Source: Neisseria zoodegmatis
GTDB taxonomy: Bacteria > Pseudomonadota > Gammaproteobacteria > Burkholderiales > Neisseriaceae
Direction: 5' to 3'
Assembly: GCF_900187305.1 (NCBI RefSeq)
Contig: NZ_LT906434.1
Span: 1,178,001 to 1,242,000, forward strand
Length of the DNA: 64,000 nucleotides
The notes beneath the pieces were generated by a model, which made no database searches, was not told the DNA's origin, and saw only the letters and a list, made by a program, of their open reading frames with translations. The position numbers and the translations under genes were made by a program. How positions within the stretch are numbered: the first letter of the stretch is position 1; each line of letters opens with the position of its first letter. Shown piece after piece: positions 54,109-64,000 of this stretch.

Positions 54109-54520
54109 TCAGGTTTTAACGCCCGAAGAAGAACGCCGTAAAGCCCGCGCGAAAATACGCACCATCCGCATTTGGGCGTTTATCGTGTTGAGTTTGTTGG
54201 CGGTATTCGGATTGTTGTCCAATTGTGCGCTTTCCAAACCTAAAGCCAAGCAGGCGATTGTGGATTCGTGTGTGAAAAACGTGCCGTTTTCCGAAAAATG
54301 GCAGGCGGATTTGAAGGCTGCGGGATTGGAAGGTCAATCCGAAAAGGTGATTAACGATTACTGCATCTGTATGTGGGACGAACCGCTTGAAAAGCTTACC
54401 GAAAAGCAGATTCAGTCGCTCAGTTCCATGCCTCCCGAAGAGCAGCTTAATTTGCTCGGCGGCGTTGAAGCATTCGAAGCACGCGACAAACAGTGTATTG
54501 CATCGTTAACTGCTAAATAG
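54092..54520 (+). CDS. single-pass membrane protein, unknown
   Basis: A 142-residue protein with a charged N-terminus, one hydrophobic helix (about 27-46, IWAFIVLSLLAVFGLLSNC) and a periplasmic domain with four further cysteines or so (DSCVKNV, DYCICMW, DKQCIAS), which could form disulfides. I do not recognise it. It overlaps hom by 17 bases in another frame, so translation is probably coupled. A DUS pair follows. Confidence 0.75.
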   Translation: MDNKDNQVLTPEEERRKARAKIRTIRIWAFIVLSLLAVFGLLSNCALSKPKAKQAIVDSCVKNVPFSEKWQADLKAAGLEGQSEKVINDYCICMWDEPLEKLTEKQIQSLSSMPPEEQLNLLGGVEAFEARDKQCIASLTAK

Positions 54521-54537
54521 GCTAAATCAAGATTGTG

Positions 54538-54566
54538 AGGCCGTCTGAAAATATTTCAGACGGCCT
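54538..54566. terminator. inverted DUS pair
   Basis: DUS arms 54538-54549 and 54555-54566 between convergent genes. Confidence 0.75.
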
Positions 54567-54647
54567 CACAGCTTTTATACTTTTATGTATGTATAGACCG
54601 TTAATCTAAAACAATCATTAACAGCGTTTACTGATGGTTTAGAAGAA

Positions 54648-55331
54648 TTAAGCTTCCAACGAAGCCAATTCCTGCCGCATTCTATCGATTACTGCAGCGT
54701 AGTCGGCTTGGCCGAAGATGGCCGAACCGGCCACGAAAGTATCGGCGCCGGCACGAGCCACTTCGGCGATGTTGTCGGTTTTAATGCCCCCGTCCACTTC
54801 CAAAGCAATTTTGCGCCCGCTTTCCGCTTCATACATGTTTAGCAAATCACGCACTTGCCGGATTTTTACCAGCGTTTGCGGGATAAAGCTTTGCCCGCCG
54901 AATCCGGGGTTAACCGACATCAGCAATACCATGTCCAGCTTCTCCAGCACATTTTCCAGCAGGTAAACCGGTGTGGCAGGGTTCAGCACCAGCCCCGCCT
55001 GACAACCGGCATCTTTAATCAAACTCAAGCTGCGGTCCACATGGCGGCTGGCTTCGGGATGGAAAGTGATAATGTTTGCACCGGCTTTGGAAAACGACTG
55101 AATCAGGTCGTCCACAGGCTCTACCATCAGATGCACGTCTATGGGTACTGTGGCATAGGGCTTCAATGCCGCGCACACCATCGAGCCGAATGTCAGGTTG
55201 GGTACATAATGGTTGTCCATTACGTCAAAATGGATTAAATCTGCTCCGGCCTCAATCACTTTGCTGACTTCCTCGCCCAAACGGGCAAAATCGGCGGAGA
55301 GAATACTGGGCGCAATGCGGAATTTTTGCAC
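54648..55331 (-). CDS. rpe: ribulose-phosphate 3-epimerase
   Basis: Pentose phosphate TIM-barrel enzyme that interconverts ribulose 5-phosphate and xylulose 5-phosphate. In the 227 residues the metal and acid/base residues are in [26 protein letters not shown] and [10 protein letters not shown]. Normal length. AAAAAGGATA before the ATG is the ribosome site. Confidence 0.97.
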   Translation of the reverse strand: MQKFRIAPSILSADFARLGEEVSKVIEAGADLIHFDVMDNHYVPNLTFGSMVCAALKPYATVPIDVHLMVEPVDDLIQSFSKAGANIITFHPEASRHVDRSLSLIKDAGCQAGLVLNPATPVYLLENVLEKLDMVLLMSVNPGFGGQSFIPQTLVKIRQVRDLLNMYEAESGRKIALEVDGGIKTDNIAEVARAGADTFVAGSAIFGQADYAAVIDRMRQELASLEA

Positions 55332-55389
55332 AAATGTATCCTTTTTGTTTTATTTTCCTACAAGGAATTATATATAAATTTACTGTCTG

Positions 55390-55408
55390 GATAATGATAA
55401 CGATATGA
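55390..55408 (+). promoter_or_regulatory. candidate Fur box between rpe and the Spy-like gene
   Basis: GATAATGATAACGATATGA is an array of three Fur-type hexamers (GATAAT, GATAAC, GATATG). It lies in AT-rich DNA about 60 bases before rpe and 120 before the Spy-like gene. Confidence 0.45.
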
Positions 55409-55528
55409 TGTAAAGAAATATTTTTAAAATAATTTCATTGTCATTAACTAAAGTTAACGACGATTATACCGCGTTTCACATACATATCCGCTATATTTTA
55501 ACAATATCGAAATTTGGGAAAACAATAT

Positions 55529-55966
55529 ATGCTTGCATTCACAGGGTTCAGCCGCGTAGTGCCGATTATAACGATCAGCGGTTGGATAATTTTAAACGGA
55601 TTAAGTTCTGCACATGCAGGGCCGTTGGCTGCTTCGCTTGATGATTTCCATCCCAATTGCGATATCCGCTCTCTGGGTTTGACCCGCGAGCAGAATAACG
55701 AATTGCGCGCTATCCGTAAAGATTATAAAAAAGCCTTGGATAAATCTGTCCGCAAAGACGACCGTATTCTTAAAAACCGCCGTCGTGACGTTATTAAAAT
55801 TTTGTCCAGCGATAGATTCAACCAAGACGATGCCCGTGATTATGTAGAAAAACGCTATATTTCCAGTATGGATTTCGCGGTGGATGAGTTGTCGATCCAG
55901 CACCGTTTCTACAAATTGCTCAGCCCCACGCAAAGGCAGCATTGGCTGAACATTTGCTTAAAATAA
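55529..55966 (+). CDS. Spy/CpxP-like periplasmic protein
   Basis: A 145-residue exported protein; a hydrophobic signal ends near SSAHA-GP. The mature part is helical and has two LTxxQ-type motifs, LTREQNNELR and LSPTQRQHW, characteristic of the Spy/CpxP family of periplasmic chaperones and stress sensors. The start at the second ATG fits a signal peptide better. Two-component partners are not visible. Highly basic middle region (KNRRRDVIK). Confidence 0.78.
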   Translation: MLAFTGFSRVVPIITISGWIILNGLSSAHAGPLAASLDDFHPNCDIRSLGLTREQNNELRAIRKDYKKALDKSVRKDDRILKNRRRDVIKILSSDRFNQDDARDYVEKRYISSMDFAVDELSIQHRFYKLLSPTQRQHWLNICLK

Positions 55967-56004
55967 TAAATAATACGAACACACCTGCTTAAATTGATTA
56001 AGAA

Positions 56005-56033
56005 AGGCCGTCTGAAAAATTTTCAGACGGCCT
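56005..56033. terminator. inverted DUS pair between convergent genes
   Basis: DUS arms 56005-56016 and 56022-56033. Confidence 0.75.
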
Positions 56034-56079
56034 TTCATCTTTCATCGGATTCTTGAACGGATATATAACGATATCAGTT

Positions 56080-57033
56080 TTATGAGTTTGCCGATTTATT
56101 TTTTTCTTTATCTGCCTTTGAAGCCCAATAAGAAGCCAAGAGCGAACCTGAAATATTGTGCCACACGCTGAAAATGGCACTGGGAACGGCAGCCAAAGGC
56201 GTGAAATAAGCTGCTGCAAGCGCGGCGCCCAAGCCGGAATTCTGCATACCGACTTCGATGGATAATGTTTTTTGTACGTCGAAAGGCAGTTTAAACAGTT
56301 TGGCAGTCACAAAACCGAGTAAATAGCCGATGGCGTTGTGCAGTATCACCACACCCAAAATCAACATGCCGCTCTCAAGGATTTTCGGTTTGCTGGCGCC
56401 GACTACCGAGCCGATGATCAGCACAATGGCGATCACCGATATCAAAGGCAATATGCCCACGGCAGCTTCGGTTTGCTTTTTGAATAAAGTATGCGCGATA
56501 ACGCCCAAAACAATCGGTAACAGCACAATTTTCAAAATCGACACAAACATGGCTGTGGCGGAAATGTCCAGCCATTGGTTGGCCAGCAGGTAGAAAACGG
56601 CCGGCGTCAAAATGGGTGCGAGCAAGGTGGAAATCGATGTTACCGCCACGGAAAGGGCGACGTTGCCGCGTGCCAGATAAGTAATCACATTAGATGCCGT
56701 ACCGCCGGGGCAAGAGCCTACCAAAATCACACCGACTGCGATTTCAGGTGGCAGGTTAAATCCTATCGCCAAGGCATAAGCGGTGAGCGGCATAATCACA
56801 AATTGGGCAATCACGCCGATGAGCACGGCTTTGGGGTGTTCCCCTAAAATCTTGAAATCGGCCGGAGCCAGCGTCAGGCCCATGCCGAACATAATAATGC
56901 CGAGCAATACCGGAATATAAGGCAGCACCCATTTGAAGGTATCGGGCGCAACAAATGCAATCGCAGCAAATAATGCCGCCCACAATGCGAAAGTTTGACC
57001 GATTAAACGGCTGAATTTTGCTAACGCTTCCAT
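56080..57033 (-). CDS. bile acid:sodium symporter family (BASS) transporter
   Basis: A 317-residue membrane protein with about nine or ten helices. The BASS pattern is clear: [37 protein letters not shown] (sodium-site crossover) and [16 protein letters not shown]. The meningococcal relative ASBT(NM) has a solved structure, but natural substrates in bacteria are probably small organic anions such as pantoate. It ends with a Lys/Asn-rich tail. Confidence 0.92.
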   Translation of the reverse strand: MEALAKFSRLIGQTFALWAALFAAIAFVAPDTFKWVLPYIPVLLGIIMFGMGLTLAPADFKILGEHPKAVLIGVIAQFVIMPLTAYALAIGFNLPPEIAVGVILVGSCPGGTASNVITYLARGNVALSVAVTSISTLLAPILTPAVFYLLANQWLDISATAMFVSILKIVLLPIVLGVIAHTLFKKQTEAAVGILPLISVIAIVLIIGSVVGASKPKILESGMLILGVVILHNAIGYLLGFVTAKLFKLPFDVQKTLSIEVGMQNSGLGAALAAAYFTPLAAVPSAIFSVWHNISGSLLASYWASKADKEKNKSANS

Positions 57034-57296
57034 TACTTATCCATATGTGTAAAAAGGTGAAGAATACGCGAATTTGTGCAGAGGCAAAAGCTAATAGGGT
57101 GGATTGCGTGTGAAGTTTTATTGAGGCCGTCTGAAAAACAGCCAAGGCGATAAAACAGCAGCTTTTCATATGCGGGCTTTAAGCCTTTATTCGTTTAGCG
57201 TTTTTTAGCAGAGGCTGTACCTGTCTTAAAGCGGTTTAGCTTGAAATACGGTACAATGCGCGTTTATTTTTACTGAATAAAAGGCGGCCTGAACAA

Positions 57297-58547
57297 ATGG
57301 CATCTTTAGAAACTTGGATCGGCCTGCGCTACTTGCGGGCGAAAAAACGTAACGGATTCATGTCGTTTATTACCATGATTTCGATAGCCGGCATTGCATT
57401 GGGTGTAACGGCATTGATTGTGGTGCTGTCGGTAATGAACGGCTTTCAAAAAGAAATACGCGGGCAGCTGCTTAATGTGGCGCCTCATGCTGAAATCGGG
57501 TATTACGATATCGGCAACGGCGAATCGTGGCAGAGCCTGCGCAGTTATATCAAAGATAAAAAAGAAGTGCTGGCCAGCGCCCCTTATATTGCAGATCAGG
57601 CATTGTTGGCGAATGCGGGAGAAGTGCGCGGCGTGCAGATTCGCGGCGTGTTGCCTGAGGAAGAAAAAAATGTCGTGGATTACGGCAACAACATGCCCGT
57701 CGGTAGTTTTGATGATTTGAGACCGGGCGAGTTTGACATTATTCTCGGAGAGGGCTTGGCCGAAGCTTTGGGTACGGAAAAAGGCGGTAAGGTTACCGTG
57801 ATCACGCCCGAGGGTAATGTGACTCCGGTCGGTGTTGTGCCCCGTTTGAAGCAGTTTAATGTGGTAGGTATTGTCAAAACGGGCGTTTATGAAGTGGACA
57901 ACTCGCTGGCAATGACCCATATCAAAGATGCCCAAGTGCTTTACCGCTTGGGAGACGGTGTCGGCGGTTTGCGCTTGAAGTTGGCAGACCCTCAAAACGC
58001 GCCGGATTTTACCCGTAATCTGATTCCGAAAGCCCAGCAGAACAACATATGGGCGCGCGATTGGACGTTCTCAAACCGCAGTTATTTTGAAGCCGTCGAG
58101 CTTGAAAAACGCATGATGTTCATCATTCTCACGCTGATTATTGCCGTAGCGGCTTTCAATTTGGTGTCGTCTTTGGTGATGGCGGTTACGGAGAAACAGG
58201 CCGATATTGCTATTTTGCGCACGCTTGGTTTATCGCCCGCCGGTGTGATGAAGATTTTTATGGTTCAAGGTGCATTTGCAGGCTTTTTCGGCACATTGGT
58301 CGGCGTGGTTTGCGGTGTGCTGCTGGGCTGGAATGTCGGCAAGATTGTTGCTTTCTTTGAAAAGCTTTTCGGCGTGCATCTGATTAATTCTCAAATTTAT
58401 TTTATTGATTACCTGCCCAGCGATGTGAATATGCGTGATGTTGCCGTGATTGCAACCATATCGCTGGTGTTGGCTTTCTTGGCCACACTCTATCCGAGCT
58501 GGCGTGCAGCGAAAACCCAACCTGCGGAGGCTTTGCGTTATGAATAA
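57297..58547 (+). CDS. lolC: lipoprotein-releasing ABC permease LolC/LolE
   Basis: Inner-membrane part of the LolCDE machine that lifts mature lipoproteins from the inner membrane to LolA. The 416 residues have one N-terminal helix ([31 protein letters not shown]), a large periplasmic domain (about 50-270) and three C-terminal helices of the FtsX/MacB fold. Only one permease gene is present, so it likely works as a homodimer (LolF-like). It overlaps lolD by 8 bases. Confidence 0.94.
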   Translation: MASLETWIGLRYLRAKKRNGFMSFITMISIAGIALGVTALIVVLSVMNGFQKEIRGQLLNVAPHAEIGYYDIGNGESWQSLRSYIKDKKEVLASAPYIADQALLANAGEVRGVQIRGVLPEEEKNVVDYGNNMPVGSFDDLRPGEFDIILGEGLAEALGTEKGGKVTVITPEGNVTPVGVVPRLKQFNVVGIVKTGVYEVDNSLAMTHIKDAQVLYRLGDGVGGLRLKLADPQNAPDFTRNLIPKAQQNNIWARDWTFSNRSYFEAVELEKRMMFIILTLIIAVAAFNLVSSLVMAVTEKQADIAILRTLGLSPAGVMKIFMVQGAFAGFFGTLVGVVCGVLLGWNVGKIVAFFEKLFGVHLINSQIYFIDYLPSDVNMRDVAVIATISLVLAFLATLYPSWRAAKTQPAEALRYE

Positions 58548-59229
58548 TGTTGTTTTGAAATGCGAACAAGTCTGCAAGAGTTATAACGATGGTAATTTGA
58601 GCGTCCGCGTGCTGAATAATCTCAGTTTGGAGGTTTATCAAAGACAAAGCGTGAGCATCATCGGCGCATCAGGCAGCGGCAAATCAACTTTGCTGCACAT
58701 TCTCGGCGGTTTGGATATGCCGACTTCGGGTACTATCAAACTGATGGGCCATGAGTTGGGCAAGATGAACCAGAAGCAGCTCGGCGATTTGCGTAATCAG
58801 TATCTGGGTTTTGTGTATCAGTTTCATCACCTGTTGCCTGAATTTTCGGCGCTGGAAAATGTGATGATGCCGCTGCTGATCGGTAAGAAACCGAAAGCAG
58901 AAGCGGAAGCTCAGGCGGCGGCGATGTTGGAAAAGGTAGGTTTGAAGCAGCGTATGCTGCACCGCCCGAGCGAACTTTCCGGCGGCGAACGCCAGCGTGC
59001 GGCGATTGCCCGTGCATTGGTAACGCGCCCGAAATGTCTGCTGGCCGACGAGCCGACAGGTAACCTCGACCGTAAAAACGCCCAAAACGTGCTCGACATG
59101 ATGCTGGATTTGAAAAACGAGTTGGGCACGAGTTTGATTGTGGTGACGCATGACGACGAGCTGGCATCCCGTTTCGACCGCGTGATGAGCATGAGCGACG
59201 GTACTTTATGGGATAAAGAAAGCAGTTGA
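58540..59229 (+). CDS. lolD: lipoprotein-releasing ABC ATPase LolD
   Basis: ATPase of the lipoprotein release complex, 229 residues. Walker [19 protein letters not shown], the LolD motif [25 protein letters not shown], signature [15 protein letters not shown], and Walker [13 protein letters not shown] are present. The frame starts upstream inside lolC; the ATG at 58540 gives the family N-terminus. An inverted DUS pair ends the operon. Confidence 0.96.
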   Translation: MNNVVLKCEQVCKSYNDGNLSVRVLNNLSLEVYQRQSVSIIGASGSGKSTLLHILGGLDMPTSGTIKLMGHELGKMNQKQLGDLRNQYLGFVYQFHHLLPEFSALENVMMPLLIGKKPKAEAEAQAAAMLEKVGLKQRMLHRPSELSGGERQRAAIARALVTRPKCLLADEPTGNLDRKNAQNVLDMMLDLKNELGTSLIVVTHDDELASRFDRVMSMSDGTLWDKESS

Positions 59230-59248
59230 TTAAGGTGTTTCAATGATG

Positions 59249-59277
59249 AGGCCGTCTGAAAACTTTTCAGACGGCCT
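59249..59277. terminator. inverted DUS pair behind lolD
   Basis: DUS arms 59249-59260 and 59266-59277. Confidence 0.75.
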
Positions 59278-59403
59278 CAGTGTTTAAGGGCGATCTTGTT
59301 TGTGTTTCATTTCTATTTAAAAGCATAAAGGGAAGACTAACATCTGCCCTTTTGTTATTTGAAGTTTTCTGACGACACGCCCTAAACCTGTGAAACCGGA
59401 TAT

Positions 59404-60405
59404 TTATTCCGGCACCACGGTTACCAGCACGCTCATGCCGGGGCGGGCGTCGTTTAAAGGTTTGATCGGGCGTGCTTTGATTTCAAAGGTGCGCATGTCG
59501 AAGCCGTCGTTATTGCGGGTGGCGCGCCAAGTGGCGTAGTCGGCCAGCACTTTGCTGGCGAACACTTTGAAGCGTATGGGTTTGTCGCTCAGAGCGGGCA
59601 TGGTGGCTTCAAATTCGTTGCCAAGTGCGAACGCTTTCAGATGGTCTTCGCGCACGTTTAAAACAACCCATTGGTTTTGGTTGTCAACCAAAGTGACTAC
59701 GGGCACGCCCTGCGGAACGATTTCTCCTTCTTCCACCATAATGTCGGCAACTTGGCCGTTAATCGGGCTTTTGAGGTTGGCTTCTTCTTGGGCCACTTGG
59801 GCTTCTTCCACTTTGGCCGCCACTTGCTTGGCCTGTGCTTCCGCGGCTTCTTTGTCTTCAGAACGTGCGCCTGTGCGTGCCATATCGTATTGGGCTTTGG
59901 CTGCGGCAGCCTGTTCGCGGCTGGCGATGTGGTTGGTGTAGGCTTCGTCGCGTTTTTGGCGCGACATCAAACCTTCGTTGGCGAGGTTTTGGATGCGGCG
60001 GTAGGAAACTTCGGCCAACTCGGCAGCGGCTTGTGCGCGTTTCCATTGCGCGCGCGCCATTTCGATTTCTTGGGGGCGTGCGCCGTGTTCGGCTTTGCGG
60101 GCCACGGCTTCGGCAGCTTCTTGGGCAGCTTGTGCCTGCTTGATTTTGGCGGTGATTTCGGGGCTGTCCATTTCTATCAGCTGGGTGCCTGCTTGGATGT
60201 CTTCACCTTCGCGCACGAAGATTTTGCTCACGCGGCCGGGTACTTTGGCTGCGATGTCGGTTTCTTGTGCTTCAAGCCGCCCCTGCAAAACGACGGGTTC
60301 GGGTTTGACCGACAGCCATACGCCGTATGCAACGGCGGCGATTAGAATCAGCAGTGCGATAATCAGTGCGGCGGAACGGGATTTGTTTTTGCTTTTGGTG
60401 TTCAT
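59404..60405 (-). CDS. HlyD-family periplasmic adaptor (EmrA/YhiI type)
   Basis: A 333-residue adaptor with a basic N-terminus, one membrane helix (about 12-31), a lipoyl half (ETDIAAKVPGRVSKIFVREGEDIQAGT), a long Ala/Glu/Lys/Gln coiled coil (about 85-205), the second lipoyl half (LKSPINGQVADIMVEEGEIVPQG) and a beta barrel. It follows the TolC gene after 53 bases with a DUS between, so the two are one unit. No inner-membrane pump gene is adjacent. Confidence 0.9.
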   Translation of the reverse strand: MNTKSKNKSRSAALIIALLILIAAVAYGVWLSVKPEPVVLQGRLEAQETDIAAKVPGRVSKIFVREGEDIQAGTQLIEMDSPEITAKIKQAQAAQEAAEAVARKAEHGARPQEIEMARAQWKRAQAAAELAEVSYRRIQNLANEGLMSRQKRDEAYTNHIASREQAAAAKAQYDMARTGARSEDKEAAEAQAKQVAAKVEEAQVAQEEANLKSPINGQVADIMVEEGEIVPQGVPVVTLVDNQNQWVVLNVREDHLKAFALGNEFEATMPALSDKPIRFKVFASKVLADYATWRATRNNDGFDMRTFEIKARPIKPLNDARPGMSVLVTVVPE

Positions 60406-60458
60406 ATTGTCTTTCTTATTTTCAGACGGCCTGTATCAGACAAGCCCGCTTTTTTCGC

Positions 60459-61940
60459 TTATTGGACGATGCCGTTTTTCATGAAAAGCTTCACGTCGGC
60501 TTTGCTTTCGTAGTCGGAGAGCTTTTCGGGTACGCCGCTGCTTTCGAGCAGTTTGGCCAGCGACTGCACATAATCGTTGGCGGATTTGGCACGTTCGGTT
60601 TTGGCTTTGGCAAACTCGGTTTCGGCTTTCATCAGTTCGGCTACGGTATTGACGCCTTCGCGCAGGCCGGCTTGTTTCAAATGCAGCACTTCTTTGGCCA
60701 GCTTGATGTTGCTGCCGCGGCGGATGTAGTCGGCGCGGGCGTTTTCTACGCTGCGCCAGTTTTTTTCTACCAGCAGCAGAATGTTGTCGCGCAGCTCTTC
60801 ATCGCTTTTTTCCGCCTGAATGATTTGCTGTGCCGAGGCGCGGTTCATGGTGCGGCGGTCTATTTGGCTGTATAGCGTCCAAGTCATGTTGACGCCGGCA
60901 ATCCAGCTGGGTTTTTTGCCCATATCGTATGCGCCGAAGAGGTTGACGTTCGGCAAATAGCGCGCTTTTCCGGCTTCGTGCAAGGCTTCGGCCTGCTGCT
61001 TTTTCGCGTGGACTTTTTTAAAGCCGGGATGGTTTTGCAGGGCGAGATTTTGAAAATACTCCAGCGGTTCGATGGGTTTGCTCAGTAAAAAAATCGGTGT
61101 GGAAGGTTTGACGGTAACAGGGCTGCCGAGCAGGCGGCTTAATGCGGTTTCGGCAAGTGCGGCATCGTTGTGTGCTTTTTCGGCGTCGCGTTTGGCATTT
61201 TCAAACATGGCTTGGGCTTCAAGCCGGTCAACCCGCGCAATCAATCCCTCTTCCAGTGCGCGTTTGGCGGTGTGGTCGTAGCGGGCGATGGTGCGCACGG
61301 ATTGGTCGTGCAGGCCCGCCGCCATACGGGCGAGTTGGGCGCCGAAATAGCGTTCGGCCAAAGTGCTGTTTAATTCGTTGCTCGTTAAGCCCGTGTCGGC
61401 ACCGGCTTCTTCGGCGCGGGCTTTAATCAGGTTTTTGGCGGCTTTGGTGGTGCCGCCGTCAAAAACCGGCCAAAAACCGGCCACGGTGGCATGGTGTGTG
61501 TTGCCGCGGTGATCGTAGGTAAATTCATTGGGGATGCGGGCGGCAATGCGCTGGGACGCTTGATTGAGCAGGCCGGCGAGGGCGGGGTCTATGCCTTGCA
61601 GGGAAGTCTGGCCGCCGGAAGGGTGGCTGAGGGCGCGTTGTTTGATGTCGGTAACGTCCACTTCGCCGCGTACACGGTATTGGGCTGCGGTACCGTTCAG
61701 AATCAGGCTGGGGCCGCCAAGCCCTTTTGCGGCTTCGCTTTGCAGCTGTTTGGCCGATTCAAAAGCGTGGGCGGCGGCCAGTTTGGGGGAGTTTTGCATC
61801 AGTTCGTCGCGAGCCTGTTGGAAACTCAAGGAAACGGTTTGCGCAGGTTCGCCGGTATGTGTGCCGACCGCCGTTTCGGCGTATGAGGGTAGGGCGGCGG
61901 CTAGCGGGATACAGACGAGCGGTAGGAAAAGCTTGTTCAT
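60459..61940 (-). CDS. TolC-family outer membrane efflux protein
   Basis: A 493-residue outer-membrane channel protein with a Sec signal ending near SYAE. Two OEP repeats make up the body: AAAHAFESAKQLQSEAAKGL through the first helix pair, and FENAKRDAEKAHNDAALAETALSRLLG and GVNTVAELMKAETEFAKAKTERAKSANDYV in the second. The chosen ATG starts the signal peptide; 14 upstream codons are not needed. It pairs with the HlyD-type gene downstream. Confidence 0.9.
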   Translation of the reverse strand: MNKLFLPLVCIPLAAALPSYAETAVGTHTGEPAQTVSLSFQQARDELMQNSPKLAAAHAFESAKQLQSEAAKGLGGPSLILNGTAAQYRVRGEVDVTDIKQRALSHPSGGQTSLQGIDPALAGLLNQASQRIAARIPNEFTYDHRGNTHHATVAGFWPVFDGGTTKAAKNLIKARAEEAGADTGLTSNELNSTLAERYFGAQLARMAAGLHDQSVRTIARYDHTAKRALEEGLIARVDRLEAQAMFENAKRDAEKAHNDAALAETALSRLLGSPVTVKPSTPIFLLSKPIEPLEYFQNLALQNHPGFKKVHAKKQQAEALHEAGKARYLPNVNLFGAYDMGKKPSWIAGVNMTWTLYSQIDRRTMNRASAQQIIQAEKSDEELRDNILLLVEKNWRSVENARADYIRRGSNIKLAKEVLHLKQAGLREGVNTVAELMKAETEFAKAKTERAKSANDYVQSLAKLLESSGVPEKLSDYESKADVKLFMKNGIVQ

Positions 61941-62175
61941 GATTAATCGCCGGGCAGTGTGTGGCTCGGATAAAATGCACATGGTGTTTTATGAAAATGC
62001 TGTTTTGGATTATAGGTTTGCTGAGATGCTTATTCAAGCTGGCGGCGGGCTTCAGACGGCCTTATGGAGGTTAGAACAGGTAAATGTAATGTTAAAAGCG
62101 TAGAAGTAAGGCCGGCGGCGTTTTGAAAACGGTTCGTTTCAAAAGCAGGGTAAAGGTGAAGTTTGAGAAATATAC

Positions 62176-62231
62176 AGGCCGTCTGAAAATAAGCTTTAGC
62201 GAAACCCGCAAATCTTGTTTTCAGACGGCCT
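62176..62231. terminator. wide inverted DUS pair behind dapB
   Basis: DUS at 62176-62187 and complement at 62220-62231 with a 32-base loop; weak as a terminator. Confidence 0.5.
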
Positions 62232-62249
62232 GTGTAGGTTTGATACGGC

Positions 62250-63514
<1,265 letters not shown>

Positions 63515-63668
63515 AGGTTTACCTTTCGTTGACAAGTCGTAGCAGGTTTTAGGTGTCGGTATGCCTGAAAGGCTCAGGCAATTGGAAACCTTTATCATCT
63601 TATAGTGGGCAAAGCCGCTAAAAGTGCGTATTATAACGGCAATTAGACCACAACGGTATGAGAGCATT

Positions 63669-64000
63669 ATGGAAAACAATTTCAGCAATATTGCCCAATT
63701 GAAAGACAACGGCTTGAAGGTTACCGGCCCGCGTTTGAAAATATTGGATTTATTTGAAACTCACGCTGAAGAACATTTGAGTGCGGAAGATGTTTACCGC
63801 ATTTTGTTGGATGAAGGTATTGAAATCGGTGTCGCCACCATTTACCGTGTGTTGACCCAGTTTGAGCAGGCCGGCATTTTGCTGCGCCACCACTTTGAAA
63901 CCGGTAAAGCGGTTTACGAGTTGAACAAAGGCGACCACCACGACCATATCGTGTGCGTAAAATGCGGCAAAGTAACCGAATTCCACAACGAAGAAATCGA
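63669..64000 (+). CDS. fur: ferric uptake regulator Fur (cut by the window end)
   Basis: Iron-sensing repressor. The first 110 codons are present: an N-terminal winged helix ([43 protein letters not shown]), then [22 protein letters not shown] with the metal-binding histidines and a CxxC pair. The rest is beyond position 64000. It is divergent from bamE, an arrangement common in Neisseria and other betaproteobacteria. Likely the regulator of the Fur-like boxes noted in this window. Confidence 0.97.
   Translation, partial: MENNFSNIAQLKDNGLKVTGPRLKILDLFETHAEEHLSAEDVYRILLDEGIEIGVATIYRVLTQFEQAGILLRHHFETGKAVYELNKGDHHDHIVCVKCGKVTEFHNEEI

Overview
The window is a piece of a Neisseriaceae chromosome, most likely a Neisseria species. 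The clearest sign is the DNA uptake sequence (DUS) AGGCCGTCTGAA, which occurs dozens of times, often as inverted pairs that double as transcription terminators behind genes. Housekeeping genes (tyrA-type, dsbB, amiC, tsaE, murI, typA, bfrA/bfrB, cysTWA, rluD/bamD, gph, recX, serC, hscB, etf-QO, hom, rpe, lolCD, dapB, bamE, fur) support this. I see no tRNA, rRNA, CRISPR array, prophage or transposase gene.

Layout. 0.2-18.6 kb is core: tyrosine synthesis, disulfide formation, osmotic channel, cell wall (amiC-tsaE, murI), typA, an iron-storage pair whose two ferritin subunits have complementary defects, UbiJ-like factor, and a sulfate ABC transporter operon (cysT-cysW-cysA). Three copies of a 142-143 bp non-autonomous mobile element (MITE) lie here, two of them inserted into DUS copies. 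18.6-35.2 kb is an accessory island: a TonB-dependent siderophore-type receptor with a candidate Fur box, a YddA-like ABC protein, a six-TM ABC half-transporter, a metallo-hydrolase with its divergent LysR regulator, TfoX-N protein, GST, old yellow enzyme, two CPBP membrane proteases (one broken by an in-frame TAG), a VOC protein, a 1123-residue RbbA-like ABC fusion with a DUS-built repeat linker, and an ICMT-type methyltransferase. Only in this island do I find a second DUS dialect, TGCCTGTCTGAA (as described for N. wadsworthii), which points to exchange with a different neisserial lineage.

35.5-64 kb is core again: rluD and bamD diverge from overlapping start codons; then gph, recX, serC, tatD, an MscS channel with nudB, hscB, a lipoprotein, nucleoside hydrolase, LysM/BON protein, a PhoD-like phosphatase, ETF-ubiquinone oxidoreductase, rsuA, a free-standing small RNA candidate, hom, rpe, a Spy/CpxP-like protein, a bile-acid-type symporter, lolCD, an HlyD-TolC pair without its own pump, dapB, bamE and the start of fur.

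How it fits together: outer-membrane biogenesis is well represented (bamD, bamE, lolC/lolD, amiC), as is iron handling (bfrAB, fur, TonB receptor, Fur-like boxes, hscB). Parts of tripartite export systems are scattered: HlyD-type adaptors at 17.2 and 59.4 kb, TolC at 60.5 kb, and the RbbA-like ABC protein at 31.6 kb. The strongest novel leads are the DUS-targeting MITE, the DUS-derived 83-residue protein repeats in the ABC fusion, the confined second DUS dialect, and the small RNA at 52.0 kb.
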